Positions 23,220 to 35,870 of a stretch of 64,000 nt of DNA are shown one piece after another. The translations under genes and the position numbers were made by a program. Every line of letters begins with the position of its first letter. The first letter of the stretch is position 1. The stretch comes from Paraphoma chrysanthemicola (lineage: Eukaryota; Ascomycota; Dothideomycetes; Pleosporales; Phaeosphaeriaceae): the NCBI GenBank assembly GCA_020744225.1, contig JAGMWG010000002.1, positions 2,695,376 through 2,759,375 of the forward strand, written 5' to 3'. The notes beneath the pieces are model-generated. The model made no database searches. It was not told the origin of the DNA and saw only the letters and a list, made by a program, of their open reading frames with translations.

Positions 23220-24838
23220 TCATATAGGTGACCCAAAGTGTGTTGCTCGAGCTAGATTCGGATGGATAAGTTGGAAGTCCGAAGACACGCTCCAGTTCTG
23301 GAGGTGATTGATGTGCTTCTCGAAAATTGAATGTAACAGGACCTCACCGGTGATATCCGCCAGGGAGTCATCCTCGTCGAATTTCCAATTCACGCTGATA
23401 TTCTGAGCATAATATTCGACGAAGTTTTCAATCGGATACTCAGGTGCATCCTTGATGAGAATATCTCGGACATTTGGCCTTTCAAGAACATCAGCTGTTG
23501 GAGTGACACGTTTCTGAATCACTTACCATGGAATATTATCTATCCAAGCGGCATGAGGTAACGTGGTTTGCGTGACGGTCGGCCTAAGCCACGACGGCAT
23601 TGCGAGATAGTCTACTTCTGTTTGTGTTATTTGCCACTACATATCTCAGTCACGACCACCATCCCGATTCACGTGCAGCGACTTACCCTCATCGACTTAT
23701 ACATCACATAGAACAGAGCTAATTTCTCTGTCTGACGTACATTGATCAAGGTGGACAATATATCAGATAACACGTTGCTGAGATCATGCACCGAAGCACA
23801 TGCGCTAGGGTTAATGAGCGCTTTCACTGTGGGTATCGCTGGCCCAACAATCGACGCGAGAGGGCTTCCTTGCGATAGCATGTTTCGTCCACTGTGGATA
23901 AAGTCGAGCATAACCTGGTCTAGATGGCAGGTTGGAAGTAGTTGCAAAGAAGGCACGCTGGCTCCCACAGTACTCGAGCATCCAAATGTGACAGACTCGA
24001 ACGCCGGCGGGGCTAATTTGTGGTACGTTGATGAAGGCTGACTAGTCGCAGCCGCAGGCAGTAGTATCGTATCCTGGTTTGACGATCGTATGTGGCTGCT
24101 ATTATCGTCTAGCCCTTCGTCGTAGCCGATCTCGAGGTGCCCATTGTCCAATGCTTCAGCGGGCAGCAGTGTGTACGGATCCGGAGGGTGATCTGAAGTC
24201 GCACGACCTGGTTGGATTAAACGATCATAAGCATTGCCTGAGTCCTGCCGGCGACAGCTCGATGTCGGCGTGCGCTCTTCCGAACCAATCTGGATTGACT
24301 CGAGCTCGGGGTCGAGACTGGTAATTTCAGCAAGGTCCTGGGTCGCGTTCTGCGATGAAGGTGGACCTGAAGTGTCGGTGTCTGTTCGAGGCACATGTGG
24401 GCGCTCGATCTCAAGCTGGCGGGACCGCCTAGAAACGGAGGGCTGCGAGATATCCGCGTATCGTCCGACGAAAAAGAAGGGAGAGGCCATACCATTTCGG
24501 TCGTTGACGACAGCTGCGTTGAAGTGCTCATCTCTAACTGTAGACGCCGATTCGATGATTTCTGCAAGGCATTGCAGGAGTCGCTGGTTCTGCCCATGAA
24601 GCACCTCCAACTCATGTCGAAGTTGGGCTTCGGTGTCGCGAGACGTTTGCTGCAATTCGCGAAACTGCTGTTCCAGTTTCTCAAAGCTCTCTTTTGCTCG
24701 TTGGCGAAAAGCGCGCTGTGCCTTACGGTCGACTTCGCGCTTCTGTCGAACCTGCTTCTCGGTGAGGCTAGAAATTGTCCTCGACCGCTTTTTGGTCGAC
24801 GGCGCTGGCGCAGGCGTTCGTGTTTGCTCTTCAGTCAT
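23220..24838 (-). CDS. bZIP transcription factor with C-terminal DUF3425 (copy B)
   Basis: Three exons: 24838-23687, 23636-23527 and 23478-23220, giving 506 residues. The frame extends upstream to 25039, but the ATG at 24838 (MTEEQTRTPAP) precedes the basic region directly and fits better. The basic region VDRKAQRAFRQRAKESFEKLEQ has the Asp-for-Asn change commonly seen in DUF3425 bZIPs; a leucine/Gln-rich coiled segment follows. The C-terminal DUF3425 domain (WQITQTEVDYLAMPSWLRPT, PHAAWIDNIPW, SIFEKHINHLQNW) is colinear with copy A, including a 110-base middle exon and the intron within the final Trp codon. It is a duplicated regulator and may control the adjacent esterase or the catabolic block (inference). 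Confidence 0.88.
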
Positions 24839-25929
24839 GATCCAAACAACAAGGAACGGGCGTCTACCGAACCACCCAGAGTTTCCATGAAGGGTTGCGC
24901 GATGCGATACGCGAACGCAGCGCCGATGAATGTGGCCTTTGCAAACAAGCGCTGTCGGCCAATCTTGTGTTGCGGGGTAGCTTAGTAATGCAGTGATTTG
25001 TACGCTGGCAAGCTGATTGGACAGAGCTGACTGACTCATGACCTGGGTGTAGCCAGCTTATGCCGTTCTGCTTGTCAGTGATCTTGGAAAGTAACATGAT
25101 GAGATTTCACAATTCGTGCTGTTTGTCCCAAGTGCAGCCCTCGCTAGGTCTGTGTCTGAGCATAATCAACTAAAACACATCGATTGCATCCCCACGTGAC
25201 TTGAACGACAGAGCACTCCAGATCTGGACACGGCTCGTCATACTGGGGTGCGTCATGAGTAATGCCACAGTCGCGGCGTTCGCTTGGATCCGTTCGGAAA
25301 TACCGATGAGGCCAACGCCGTTCCTCCGACGTTGTGGCAAACCCCAGTCTAGCGTGAGTCAACTTCCCACGACTAAATTGTCTCTTATCCACACAACCTA
25401 CTGTAGTCGCTCGCCGACAGCAAGCAAGAAAACCTCAACGTGTCCGTGCTTCTAGAAGGAGCCTGTCACGCGATGTTAGTCCACTTCGTAGTGTACCTCC
25501 TTTATTGAGTTTCGTATTCCAGCAATTGCCTCCAGTCGCTTGCCTGGTTCTTTGCGCACCTGAACGCTGGAATTAGCACCGCTCTGGGCCAGGCTGAGCG
25601 TGACAGTGCTTAGGCCGTGAGCTTGCAAATGGACCAAGGAACAAGGAACGTCCCTGTGAGCCAAGCCCATCTGGTCCGTGTGCCGCTGGGTGAACTTCCC
25701 ATGACATGCAAGTTACCGTTACTCCACTACGCGGAGTTTGGGCCAACAATGATCATATAATATTTCCCCACAATGTTGGAATTACTCCATCGAGCTAAGA
25801 GTTGTGGCCGAATGTGACGTTACTTTGCGTGCACCAGCGAGAAAATTTCGCCTTCGGTTGCATACATATAAGGCCGCATACCAGGACAATTCAACGTAGG
25901 CGGATCTTAGAAGAGACAGCACTGTTAAA
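24839..25929. other. intergenic region between bZIP copy B and the carboxylesterase
   Basis: Divergent promoter region. No gene supported. Open frames here are extensions of the bZIP frame or short accidental ones. Confidence 0.5.
25867..25872 (+). promoter_or_regulatory. TATA-like element of the carboxylesterase gene
   Basis: A TATAAG element about 60 bases upstream of the ATG at 25930, a normal spacing for a fungal TATA box. Confidence 0.4.
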
Positions 25930-27908
25930 ATGCTATTCCTGCCTCTGCTACCCATCCTGTCGCTGGCCGCGGCCACTCCGCATGGACGTCGCCATGCTGA
26001 AAATGAGACCAACCCTGTTATCGATCTAGACCAGGCTGGAGCGTACAGGGGTGTGCTTCAGAATGACGGGCTGTAAGTGTTTAAGCAGAGCTTTGACAAA
26101 ACTGGAATGTGCTGATTTGATACAGTGTTCAAGCTTGGTACGGCATTCCTTATGCTGAACCTCCGCTTGGAGATCTCCGCTTCATGCCCCCTCGTCCCTT
26201 TGGAGCACAATCTTCATCTTCAGATATCGTCAATGCTACTAGTAAGCCCAATCGCTGTCTGCAGTTCACTCTTGCGCCATACGGGGTTCGCAATCCGTAT
26301 CTCGGGAGCGGAACCCCAGGTCAGGAGGATTGTCTCAAGCTTCTCGTCTGGAAGCCGGCCAAGGCCAAAGCAGGGGACAAGCTGCCTGTACACGTCTACA
26401 TTCATGTGAGTTGATCCCGAGCCTGATTGCAATTATAGACCTGATCAAGCCCAGGGCGGTGGCCTCATCTTCGGTGATGGTGCTCAAGACGACTTCAGCG
26501 ATTGGGTGGCGCAAGATCAGAGTTTCATTGCAGTCAACATGAACTACCGCCTTGGAATGCTTGGATTTCTGAACCACCCCGATCTGCCATCGGCCAACGC
26601 CGGACTTCTTGACCAACGCATGGCCTTGCTTTGGGTTAAGGACAACATCGCTGCCTTCGGTGGTGACCCTGATGAGATTACTCTTGGCGGCCAATCAGGT
26701 GGAGGTTGGGCTGTGGCCGCGCAAATGGCTCTGTATGATGGCAACACCAACAACACTTTTCATAGAGCGATTGCTCGATCGACTCAGCGCGAGCCTATGT
26801 TTAACACGGAGGAACTGAAGCTTCGCAATGCTGCACTAGCTCAACATGTCAATTGTACTGCTGGCCAAGATCAACTTGTGTGCTTCCGAAATCTCACTGA
26901 ATCTGAGCTTGTCACCGCTTTCTGGAGCTTTTCTACCGTCCTAGGTACAGAAGGGTATGTAAGCATCTTCCAAGTTTTGAGCTTTGGGCTGACGTTCGAC
27001 ACTCAGTATTTTCAAGGACCAGGTGTTCGGCTACCAAGGAAGTTTTGGTCCTACCATCGACGATGTAACTCTCACCGACTCTGTGACCAAGCTTTTCCGT
27101 CAAGGCAAACTTGCATCTGTACCTGTCATTGCAGGTTCGACGACCGATGAAGGATTCGAAGGTTACATCAACGCAACGCAAGAGAATCCAACGCCACAGA
27201 ATATAACCACGCTCGACCCCAGCACTAACCGGCTCACGAACCTTACTGATGCTCAAGTCATCGAGGTAGCCTCCTTCTATCCAGTCAACGCATCGTATGG
27301 ATCTACAGTATCCGGCAATTTCTTCCTTAACACGTTCCACGCATACTGGATGGCTCTAGCCCTATTTGGCGATGCTGGAATTTATGGTTCTGAGCGGATG
27401 GTCGGAAGGTGGATGAGTGCCCATCATGGTCCTGAGAAAGTGTGGACCTTCCGGTTCAACGCACCGCGTAAGCGCATTATTGTAGCCTACTTCCAATACA
27501 AGATCACTAATTTGAGCTCCAGCGGCCGGCAAGAACTACAGTGATTCTGCCATTCCACTCGCACCTGTTACCCACTCGGCGGAAAATGCCTATCTCAACA
27601 ACCCTGTCGCTAGTATGACTGAATTGGAACGAGCTCTTGCGGTCGAATTTCGCACCTACCTCAGCTCTTTCATCTGTTCAGGAAATCCGAATACCTTCAA
27701 ACTCGACACAGCACCTACTTGGCCATCTTATGGTGCTCTTGGAGACTTTATTAGGTCACCTGTGCGCCTCGTCCCTCAGCTCGCTTACCCAAGCAATGCT
27801 AACAAGACCTACCCTACCGGAACTGAGGCAGAGGTCGCCCCTAAGGCTGGCACAGATAGAACCGACTTTTGGCAATCGGGGCCTATATTGGATTCGCTCC
27901 GGTTCTAG
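25930..27908 (+). CDS. secreted type-B carboxylesterase/lipase
   Basis: Five exons: 25930-26072, 26126-26405, 26455-26954, 27007-27467 and 27523-27908, giving 589 residues. It begins with a signal peptide (MLFLPLLPILSLAAATP), so it is probably secreted or vacuolar. Type-B features: WYGIPYAEPPLGDLRF near the N-terminus, the oxyanion HGGGLIFGDG, the nucleophile elbow GGQSGGG, the acidic triad member in STTDEGFEG and the histidine in PVTHSAEN. Several N-glycosylation sequons are present. It hydrolyses esters extracellularly, and in this setting could release a substrate for the catabolic block (inference). The catalytic set looks complete. Confidence 0.92.
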
Positions 27909-28670
27909 AGACTCGAGAAAAGTTGAGCTGTACAGGAAAAATAGCAAAAACAATTGATCTAGTGAAGTACATATTATCCTACTAGAGTTAAGTATATACA
28001 TACCTATTCATTGCATCTATAGGCAATCGTAGCAACATACATTAGATAGGTATTACTTGACTTTCTAGGTCGTTATATGTGTATAAGCGTACTACTTCTT
28101 ACTACTTCTTACTACATTGCACTCTATGCTCTAGTCTTATTATTCTACTGTAGCTAACTCATGTTGCTTCTAGAACAATGCAGACCTAGGTTAACTAAAC
28201 AGATTTGTTAATGCGTATGCTGCGTAAGTTGGTCGGCGTCTAGTGCTGTTGAGTAATTTAGGAGTTCGACTACAAGTAATCAGGACATGTATCGCATAAG
28301 ACTGTCTGTCTCCGGAAGGTCAAAGGTAATAGCTAATAGAAGTTAGCTTTTACTCAAAAGCGTAGCGCACCTTAGATTCGATTTCGCTGTACATGGATGC
28401 TGCGCCGGGACAAAGCATTGGCTCGACTTGGAGGTCGATATTCATCTGGACAGATCGAAGGAAAACTGACGTCAGCCACAGTTACTGTTAATAACGCGAG
28501 TATACAAGGAAACGGCTTGAAGTCAATCGCAATTTATGATCAAAGCCTTGTTTTGTACCCTAGTTTCGATTTTGGAACTCAAGTTTAAATTCTTTTCTAA
28601 CAACAGACAGAGATTGCTCCCAAAAAATGAATCCAAACATGCGCGATACCGCCCGCAATTGGTGAACAGA
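27909..28670. other. intergenic region between convergent genes
   Basis: AT-rich 3' flanks of the esterase and the MFS gene. It includes three consecutive near-identical TACTACTTCT-type units around 28090-28115. No gene supported. Confidence 0.5.
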
Positions 28671-30447
28671 CTACAGCGTATACCTGAAAAGAGGGCTCTT
28701 GTCTCCAAGCTCCAAGAGTTCTTGCTCTGTGTATAATGCCTTGATTTCTTCCGTGGTCATCTTCTCTCGACGCATATTCTCTCGATTCAGCTTGAACCTA
28801 AGGAGCGCTGTGGAAACGATACCAATGGTGATGATGGTCAGAGAGACTCCATAACCGGTCCAATAATGCGGTGCCTCTTTTGCCAAATAGATGTTGGAGC
28901 CGATAGCGCCTCCCAAATTCCCGATCGAGATTTGGATTGCCATTCCCACGGATCGCTTCCAGGATCCCGCAAGATTGTTTGCTGTCACGAACATTAGCCA
29001 AGTACCTAAATGTTCATGTCAGGGAGGTACAAACCATTCCAAGAGATAACACCACAAATAGAGGGATACAATCCTCCTGCGACAACGAACAGCATACCAT
29101 AGGTTGCTCCCGGAAGTCCAGGATGAGGAAGAGCAATCAGCGCGATGTATCCCGCAGCAGCGACAATAAACGGACCGATGATGAACGGGGATCGAGTCTT
29201 GTATTTGTCCGACATGAACGCCACTCCGACGGTAGTCGACAGCGCGAAAGCGTACACTGGAATTGTGAGAAGTTGCGCATTTGCCGCGGTATATCCGAGT
29301 TGTTTGATGACGGTGGGAAGCGTGTAGATGAAACTACCAGTGGTCAGCTTTACTGGGTAAGCAGGAAGTCAAAGGGACGTACCCATAATTGGAAATAGCG
29401 TTACCCCAATAGATAAGGACTGAGATATAAATTTTCAGATCCTTGATCGCTGCGAATATGTAGCGTTTATGATACTTCTCCGATGTCTCGACCTGACCAG
29501 TAGAGCCACTGTCATTCTGGAGCCCTCGAATGATATGTGCCTTTTCCGGAGCCGTTAAGAAACTGGCAGTAGCGGGTGAGTTCGGTAAGATAAATGGGCA
29601 AAGAAATCCCACAACGACAGTTAGAATACCTTCAAGTATCATGATCCTGATGTAGTTAGCACCTGTTCTTGTCCATTTCCGTGCCCACTGTGGCTCTAGG
29701 AAGGTTGAGGCTCGAGCCTTACCAACGCCAACCCTCAAGGCCTGCGATACCGTCCATGTAGTTGATAGCGTATGCGAGTAAGCCCGAAAAGGCACCAGCC
29801 ATCGACCCAGCTGAGTAAAATATTGCCATCCGTGTTTGCAACTCATGCCTTTTGTACCAACATGTCAGAAGGTACGTTGCAGCAGGGAAGAAACCGGCCT
29901 GGAACAATTGTCAATGTTGTTCGACACGGAGCGAGGAAGTATCTTACTTCCGTCACGCCAAGGAAGAACCTTGCGAGGAGTAGACCGGAGTAATTGTGAA
30001 CGATTCCAGTGGTGACAACCACGGTTCCCCAGGCGATGATGAGCATCGTAAGCCAGATATTTGGCTTTAGGATTTTGAGCACAATGTTGCTGGGAACCTC
30101 CAGTAACGCATAGGGGAAGAAGAATATGGTAAGGCACAGGTTCCACTGCTTGTCGGTTAAGTGGAGATCCTTTTGCATTCCCAAAGCCCTCGCATTCCCA
30201 ACTACAGTGGTGTTAGCCAGGGACTGCGCGATCATCTGGGGCACCAACCATTCCCTCTATCCAAGAAGGACAGGAGATAGAGCAAGGTTAGGACAGGAAG
30301 TAGACGAAAATCAATCTTGCGAGTGATAGCCCTCGCTTCAGCATCCGTGTACTCGACCGAGTCCGATTGAACATGCTGCGCTTCGTCTGCGCTATGCTCA
30401 TACATCTCGACAGGGCCCTCCTTTGTATCATAGTCTTTGGCTTCCAT
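28671..30447 (-). CDS. MFS permease, anion:cation symporter (Dal5/TNA1-like) family
   Basis: Six exons: 30447-30249, 30201-29948, 29898-29723, 29646-29383, 29333-29035 and 29005-28671, giving 508 residues and about 12 hydrophobic segments. After a charged cytosolic N-terminus comes RKIDFRLLPVLTLLYLLSFLDR with NVGNARALGM, the typical opening of fungal ACS-family permeases for allantoate, nicotinate, pantothenate and other carboxylates. LLEVPSNIVLK and RFFLGVTEAGFFPA are further family motifs. It would import an organic anion with protons at the plasma membrane. The first intron has a non-standard GTTGGT donor but restores the conserved motif exactly. An uptake system for the cluster substrate is a reasonable guess. 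Confidence 0.9.
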
Positions 30448-31039
30448 ACTGGAGAAGTGATGAGTGTGTATGTGTGTCAAGGTTGTCCAAATTTTGGAAT
30501 GTTAGGAATCAATCAGCACAATGATCTGGAGTACTTATCTATTACCGAGAGGAGGCTACTTGCTATCCCCACAATTCGGAATTCCGAATCCATGGTGCAT
30601 AACAGCCGCACTTTCTTGGGGCGTTCAGGATCAGTGTCAGTCAGCTAAGAGGGCGGCGCCCCTGGGATTGTAATTCCGGCAGCTCTGCGTCGCCATTGGA
30701 TGCCCCCAGACAAACAAATCTAGACCCCTGTTGAGGGGCCCCGCACCCCGCAGTTTTGAGCATGGTCGTCTGTACCTTAGTCGTGCATGCAGCTGTTACG
30801 TTATTCCAATTGCGCATTCGTGGGCGATCGCGTTCGTACATGATTAATGTCCTTCATGTGTTGCACAAGCGAGTCACGCATACAAGCTGTTGTGATATTG
30901 TATACTCGGCGTGAGTTTCGTCTTACGTGTTGCTGTTCTCTCCGCCTTACGCACCTCCTGTCATTCTTACGGTCCGTGATACACTCGCACGCAACATTCT
31001 ACAGGCCCCTCGAGGCTCTACTTTCTACGCGTGATAACT
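30448..31039. other. intergenic region, MFS promoter and boundary of the decayed region
   Basis: Holds the MFS promoter. The style changes beyond ~30.65 kb to sequence without intact genes. No gene supported. Confidence 0.45.
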
Positions 31040-33560
31040 TACTAACTTCAGGTGTTGACGGCGTAAAGAATAAGGAAGCTGCCACAAACACCATCAATGC
31101 ATTTCAGCGATTGCACGCCATTGCGCCGCGATATAATCAGTATTGTCCTCTCCTTACAAATGGTCTCCACCTATTCTTTCAGGTTGCGCGCTTGAGCCGC
31201 GAAGACTTCACAGCACGGTACGTCGGTAAAGTGTGAGGCCATAAGAAACCCATACAGATCCACGAGAACGCGTCGTATAACCACGCGCACGCAGCAATTC
31301 TCCTTCTCATCTTTGTGCAGGGCAGTATCAAGTTCCGCCTTCCCTGGCGTGACTTCGGCAGATCATTCGGCGATGAAATTGGGAACTAGATACCTGACTG
31401 GCGTGTATTGTTCGGTCCGGTGGACTCCTGCACATGTGATTAGTGCTACGCCATGGATGGGCCCGCCGCATACCCTCCTCGACCTCCTACATGTCTTGCA
31501 AGATCGCAATTGAATTACTCAGATTAACAGAGATTCTGATCATCACGTCAAGAGTGTGACGTACAAGGATCAAAACGTTAAGGTTGTACTATATCTTCAA
31601 TGTAAGGACATCGACTACATCGAACTCACCTACAAAACACCAACATTGTGCTTCTATATATTGTCCCTGTAGCTCCAATCCCGCATTTCACTCCCTTCAG
31701 GTTGACTTCGCCTACAAATACCCTCCAACTTCTTGATAGGAAGGATATTGCAGCTATCCGGCCACAATTCACTCGCCAGAATATCAAATTATCCAACAGA
31801 GGTACAGTCACTGTCGTGGAGAAGGGCAAGCGCTAGGTCGTCTCAGACTCGACGTGCGCTTACCGCATATATAGAGGGCGTAAGAACATCTCAATTACTC
31901 TTACCGTCGTCTCCCGTGGCCAGCAAACGATGTGAACGGCAGCAGATAGCGCATCCAACCCGCAGTTCCTGAATAATGCGGCTTACGGGCAATTGCTGGG
32001 ACAGACATGGTCATGGAGCTTGCCGTTTGCTTTACGCTGGGAGAGCGCTTGCCTTTCTCGGCGTGAATCGAGTCGATCTTATGCGTGCCTTCCAGAAGAA
32101 GGAAGACCTTAGAGTTTTAGCTGATAAGGACATCGCCAGAGAAGCGTTATACATTTCTCGATCTGAGGCTGCCCCATCGTCACGGGAACCACCCCAGTTA
32201 GTGAGCTGTGCAGGCTCTGGGCATTCACCAAAGAGGATTTAGACGCGTCGAGCTCCATCCCCCATTCAGCGAGCAGATTCCTTTAAGTAACCGCCGGTAG
32301 GTGGTCGACCTTCTTATGTGGCCGCGTCGACATCTTCCTTCAGCAATTTAAACTCCAGGATGCCGAACTACTCGATTTGCTCACCATCGATTTCATTTTC
32401 GATACTACGCCCACCTCATCGAGCATCAAGCCCCTAGAAGGCGCTTCTAAAACAACGCACCAGCTTGATCAGCTAAGAATCACAAGATGGGGCGTGGAAC
32501 AGCTCAACAGGGTACACAAATTCGTGCGCGTGTAGAGGAAGGTACAGGATACTTATATCATCGCCGAATTGGATAAAGTGCTGTACGAATTCTGACCAGG
32601 CCAGAATGCCTTGACCGGGGCCGAGCTGGGTGATGACGTACTTAAACTCATATCGCACATGCGCGAGCTGCAGACACTTTTCGATCTCGACGTTAAGACG
32701 CTGCTAGCATAGCGGCCCGGGTTGGACCAACACTACTTGCGACTTTCGAGCGATTGACTGCCTTGTCTATGTTGAGAGATGCGCTGCCCAAGGGCTTGGA
32801 TGTGTTGGATGTCTTCCAGCAGACTAGACACGACAGCCCTAACAGAAGACATCATCAAGCATATTGCCGAACGCAAAGAGGGGATCCCAGATGATCTGCG
32901 CCGGGTGTGGTGAGGTAGAAATTACTGCGGTCTGGATGGAGATTATATTGGCTTGGAGCCAGCTTGTTGGCGACAAGTGGCTGGCGAAGCAGATCACCAA
33001 TGAGCGCGTAAAGTTTTTTTGGTCCGGGACCGACACCAGATTGTTTACTTTCAGATTCGTAATACAAGAAAGTACCAACTTCCTTCAGACTCAGTGCCAG
33101 GCTAGATTGAGCGTTCCACGGCCGACGTCTGGTTCTTTGGGAACGTTCACTTTCGAAGCCGTCAATCAGGCACCGGCGGTATACAATGCTCCCTACCCAG
33201 AAGAGAGGGATCGGTTTTTCTTCCTGCCGCGTGATACAGAAATGATCAAAATGTCATTCCGGGAGCTTATCAATTCCCAGCAAATACCGACCGGTCCTCC
33301 TGGAACCGTGTGGTAGATAGGAAAGTAACTTTCCTATGCATTACGACTCAATTACAGTTGGCTCACGCCTGAGGGAAGCATTGGCACAGTTGCAAACGAA
33401 GGCCGATGTGACCGTTCTCAACACAACACCTTGGCTGTTCAGCATCATCCCAGCACATCAAGACGAGCAGTTTATTTCTCACCGTCCATTTTTCTTTCGA
33501 CATACGCATCAGTCATTATTTGTTGAGCCTTACACCGTCGACGTGCCGATCTAGGACCTG
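31040..33560 (+). pseudogene. relic of a Tc (toxin complex) A-component-like gene
   Basis: A plus-strand stretch in which successive short open frames (about 31040-31236, 31976-32242, 32720-33316 and 33336-33554) each resemble, in the correct order, parts of the large A subunit of bacterial Tc toxins. A VRP1-like N-terminal block comes first and later pore/receptor-binding-side blocks follow. The frames change repeatedly and stops separate them. The total (~2.5 kb) is far shorter than the 6-8 kb of intact A genes, so large parts are missing. No promoter, signal peptide or continuous product can be proposed. It is inert as coding DNA. Horizontal origin from bacteria is the known explanation for Tc-like genes in fungi. 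Family assignment is from memory of the family, not from a search. Confidence 0.6.
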
Positions 33561-33865
33561 AGCATGGCAGGGCGTGTCCGTGCCTGGTTTCTGAATGAGA
33601 TTGTTACTTACTGGGTTCAGAACAAGCCGCAGATTCCAGTTAAGAAGCTACCGTAAACCTCAGCCTTGGTTGGAGGCTCCATGCGATACTTGTCATCCTC
33701 TGCGCTAGAAGGGATTGTTGAGGAGCCTCGCGCCTCTGAATCGTCAGCTATGAGTGCGACCGCACCACTGGTTGGTATCGCCAGTACTCTCCGTCTACAC
33801 GAAGGACCACTCGCGAAAGTTTCCTACGCGTGCGCCTGCTGGACACGTGATTCAAAATCTCTCGT

Positions 33866-35870
33866 CTAGTCTCTGCTTTGACTGTCGTCGCTTTTGTGTT
33901 CCATGCGACTCATGTTCCTCGCGTCATCGTATGAGTAGAGCTCGGTGTACTCGCCCATGGCTACCTCAGATCTTACTAGCGCCTTGTTAAAACGGTTCGT
34001 GTCTTTATCTTTGGCTGGGTTCGGTGCCCCGTTGATCGGTGGCCTGTTGTGCTGTCCCAAATGCTTCCTCCCGCTGGCGCACACGAGCTCGTGCAAGGCG
34101 ATATATACGTACTTGTTCACCGGCCGAATGATCTAGTTCCGGATGTCTGCTTCGCCGCGTCCTGCACATCGGTGATATCACCGGTGCAGTCGTATATATA
34201 TATGAGAAGTCCTGTAATGCGTTGTTGCTTGTCGTACCACGACGGCGCTGCGTGAGCATATTTGTGAGGTGAAAGAAGAGATTGCAGGTATATAATCTGT
34301 GACAATTTATTCCCGTAATCTAGTCGCTTCCTCTGCCCTTTCGCATCGTGGTCGAATCTATTGATTAACAGTGTCCAGAGCAGGCCTCCATCATCGCCTC
34401 TCTCATCCCGGATGTTGCAAGATAGGGTTTCTAGCTGCGAGTGTATATAAGTGAAACGCGTTCTACTAGGCTTAGATTCGTCTGTATATGCTGACGTTGC
34501 GACGACTTGTCGACCGAGTGAGTCGAAGGTTGCGTTCGCTCGGTAAATCTCGGGCTCGACGACCGCGGTAAGTGCTTACTCTACTGCGTCGGTATCAAGT
34601 ACAGCGGTGAGTATAGAGGGCGACACGCTCTCCATAGGCTTCCAGTCAATTATATCACGATATTCCTTTGCGATTCTTCGTTTTATCTCGCGTGTTTTGC
34701 CCTGCCAATCTACTCTTTCCATATATGCCGCGCCTGCCTGTTCGAGAGTTAAATACACCGCACCTCTGAGATTCAATTTCGCAGCGTTAGGATGGTAATC
34801 GCCCTGTACATCCCTCCCTACTAGCTTCTCACTGCCACTGTCCTGCTCACCGCCGGACGTATCTAGGTATGTCCCTACTGCCCTCCCAACGGCATCGTAT
34901 TCAGACTGCAGCATGTGCCCTCGAGAATCTCAGCTTCGAACTGGCAATTCCGCCACATTAGTGAGAATCCACCGATCGCCCTTCTCCATGCTGCGACTGT
35001 GTACTGCAGCCCCAGTCATGGTGTACCATGTCTCCGCAACAATACGGCTACCCGGATCAGCGCCCTGCGTGTCTGCATCTCGCATGACAAGCGAATTCCC
35101 TTCAGCATCTAGTTACACGCGGCTGCTAAGCCGCCTCTCCGACCCATCCTGATCATGGCCTGCACGTACGATCTTGTTCTGCGCGACATTGAGAAACACG
35201 CGGCCCAGAGTGTCAAAGAACTGGGTCGACGGCGTGCTATCACATCCGGCGGCTTAGCCATCCGTTTCTGATACCAGTCTGGAAGCCTGGATGGGCTGCG
35301 AAGTACGCCGCAGCATAAGGCGCCACGTCGGTTTCTGTGCGCGCATCGCTCTTGATTGTGTCACTGGCGTCGAACATGACCTCCTTCCATGGCCCGTACC
35401 GCATCTTGTGGTATGAGTCCTCGGGCGTCAGCACGGCGACAGCGCGCTCGGCGTAGTCGAAGAAGCTGATCGGACTGACGCCCACCCGCACGTCGAACTC
35501 GAAGCCCGGTAGTCCGTGAAGAAAGGCTCGTACTGCCGGATTGCCTTCCGCTTGTTCTTGCGGATGGTCCACCCCTCCGTCACCCATCGCGGGCCCGCGT
35601 GTCGCTCTGTCATCTGGAGAACCTCGTCCACGATGATCATCCGGCGCGCTGCGTCCCGCTTGGGCAGCGGACGGTCTTTCACGCGTGTCTTGGACTGCAC
35701 TTAGCGCTGGAACCCGTCAGAGTAAACCACAACTGCGGGCTCTTTGACGGTATCTTCGGGCTCTGGATCAATGCCGTCGTCTCTCGTCCATGCTCGGCAG
35801 CCCGCACCAATGCTGAGCTTGCGGACCGCTGTAGATTGTGGCGGTACAGAGGGATGTTCAATAGACGATA
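33866..35870 (-). pseudogene. relic of a Tc toxin B/C-component-like (SpvB/TcdB-Rhs) gene
   Basis: Reading right to left on the minus strand, fragments follow the order of a B/C-type Tc protein: the end of the TcdB-middle region (~35.86-35.43 kb), a following segment (35587-35240), then YD/Rhs-repeat-like blocks (~35.2-34.95, 34914-34576, ~34.56-34.32, 34305-34117 and 34120-33866). Breaks seen: in-frame stops at 35701-35703, 35113-35115 and 34576-34578, plus frame changes near 35.51 kb, 35.24 kb, 34.56 kb and 34.12 kb. The SpvB-like N-terminus and the hypervariable C-terminal effector are not found. It converges tail to tail with the A-like relic, so this is a dead remnant of a Tc locus. The Rhs-type repeat character is the strongest evidence. 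Confidence 0.68.

Noticed and set aside
24395..24985. 196-codon plus-strand frame
   Set aside because: Antisense to the basic-zipper exon of bZIP copy B; no motif of its own.
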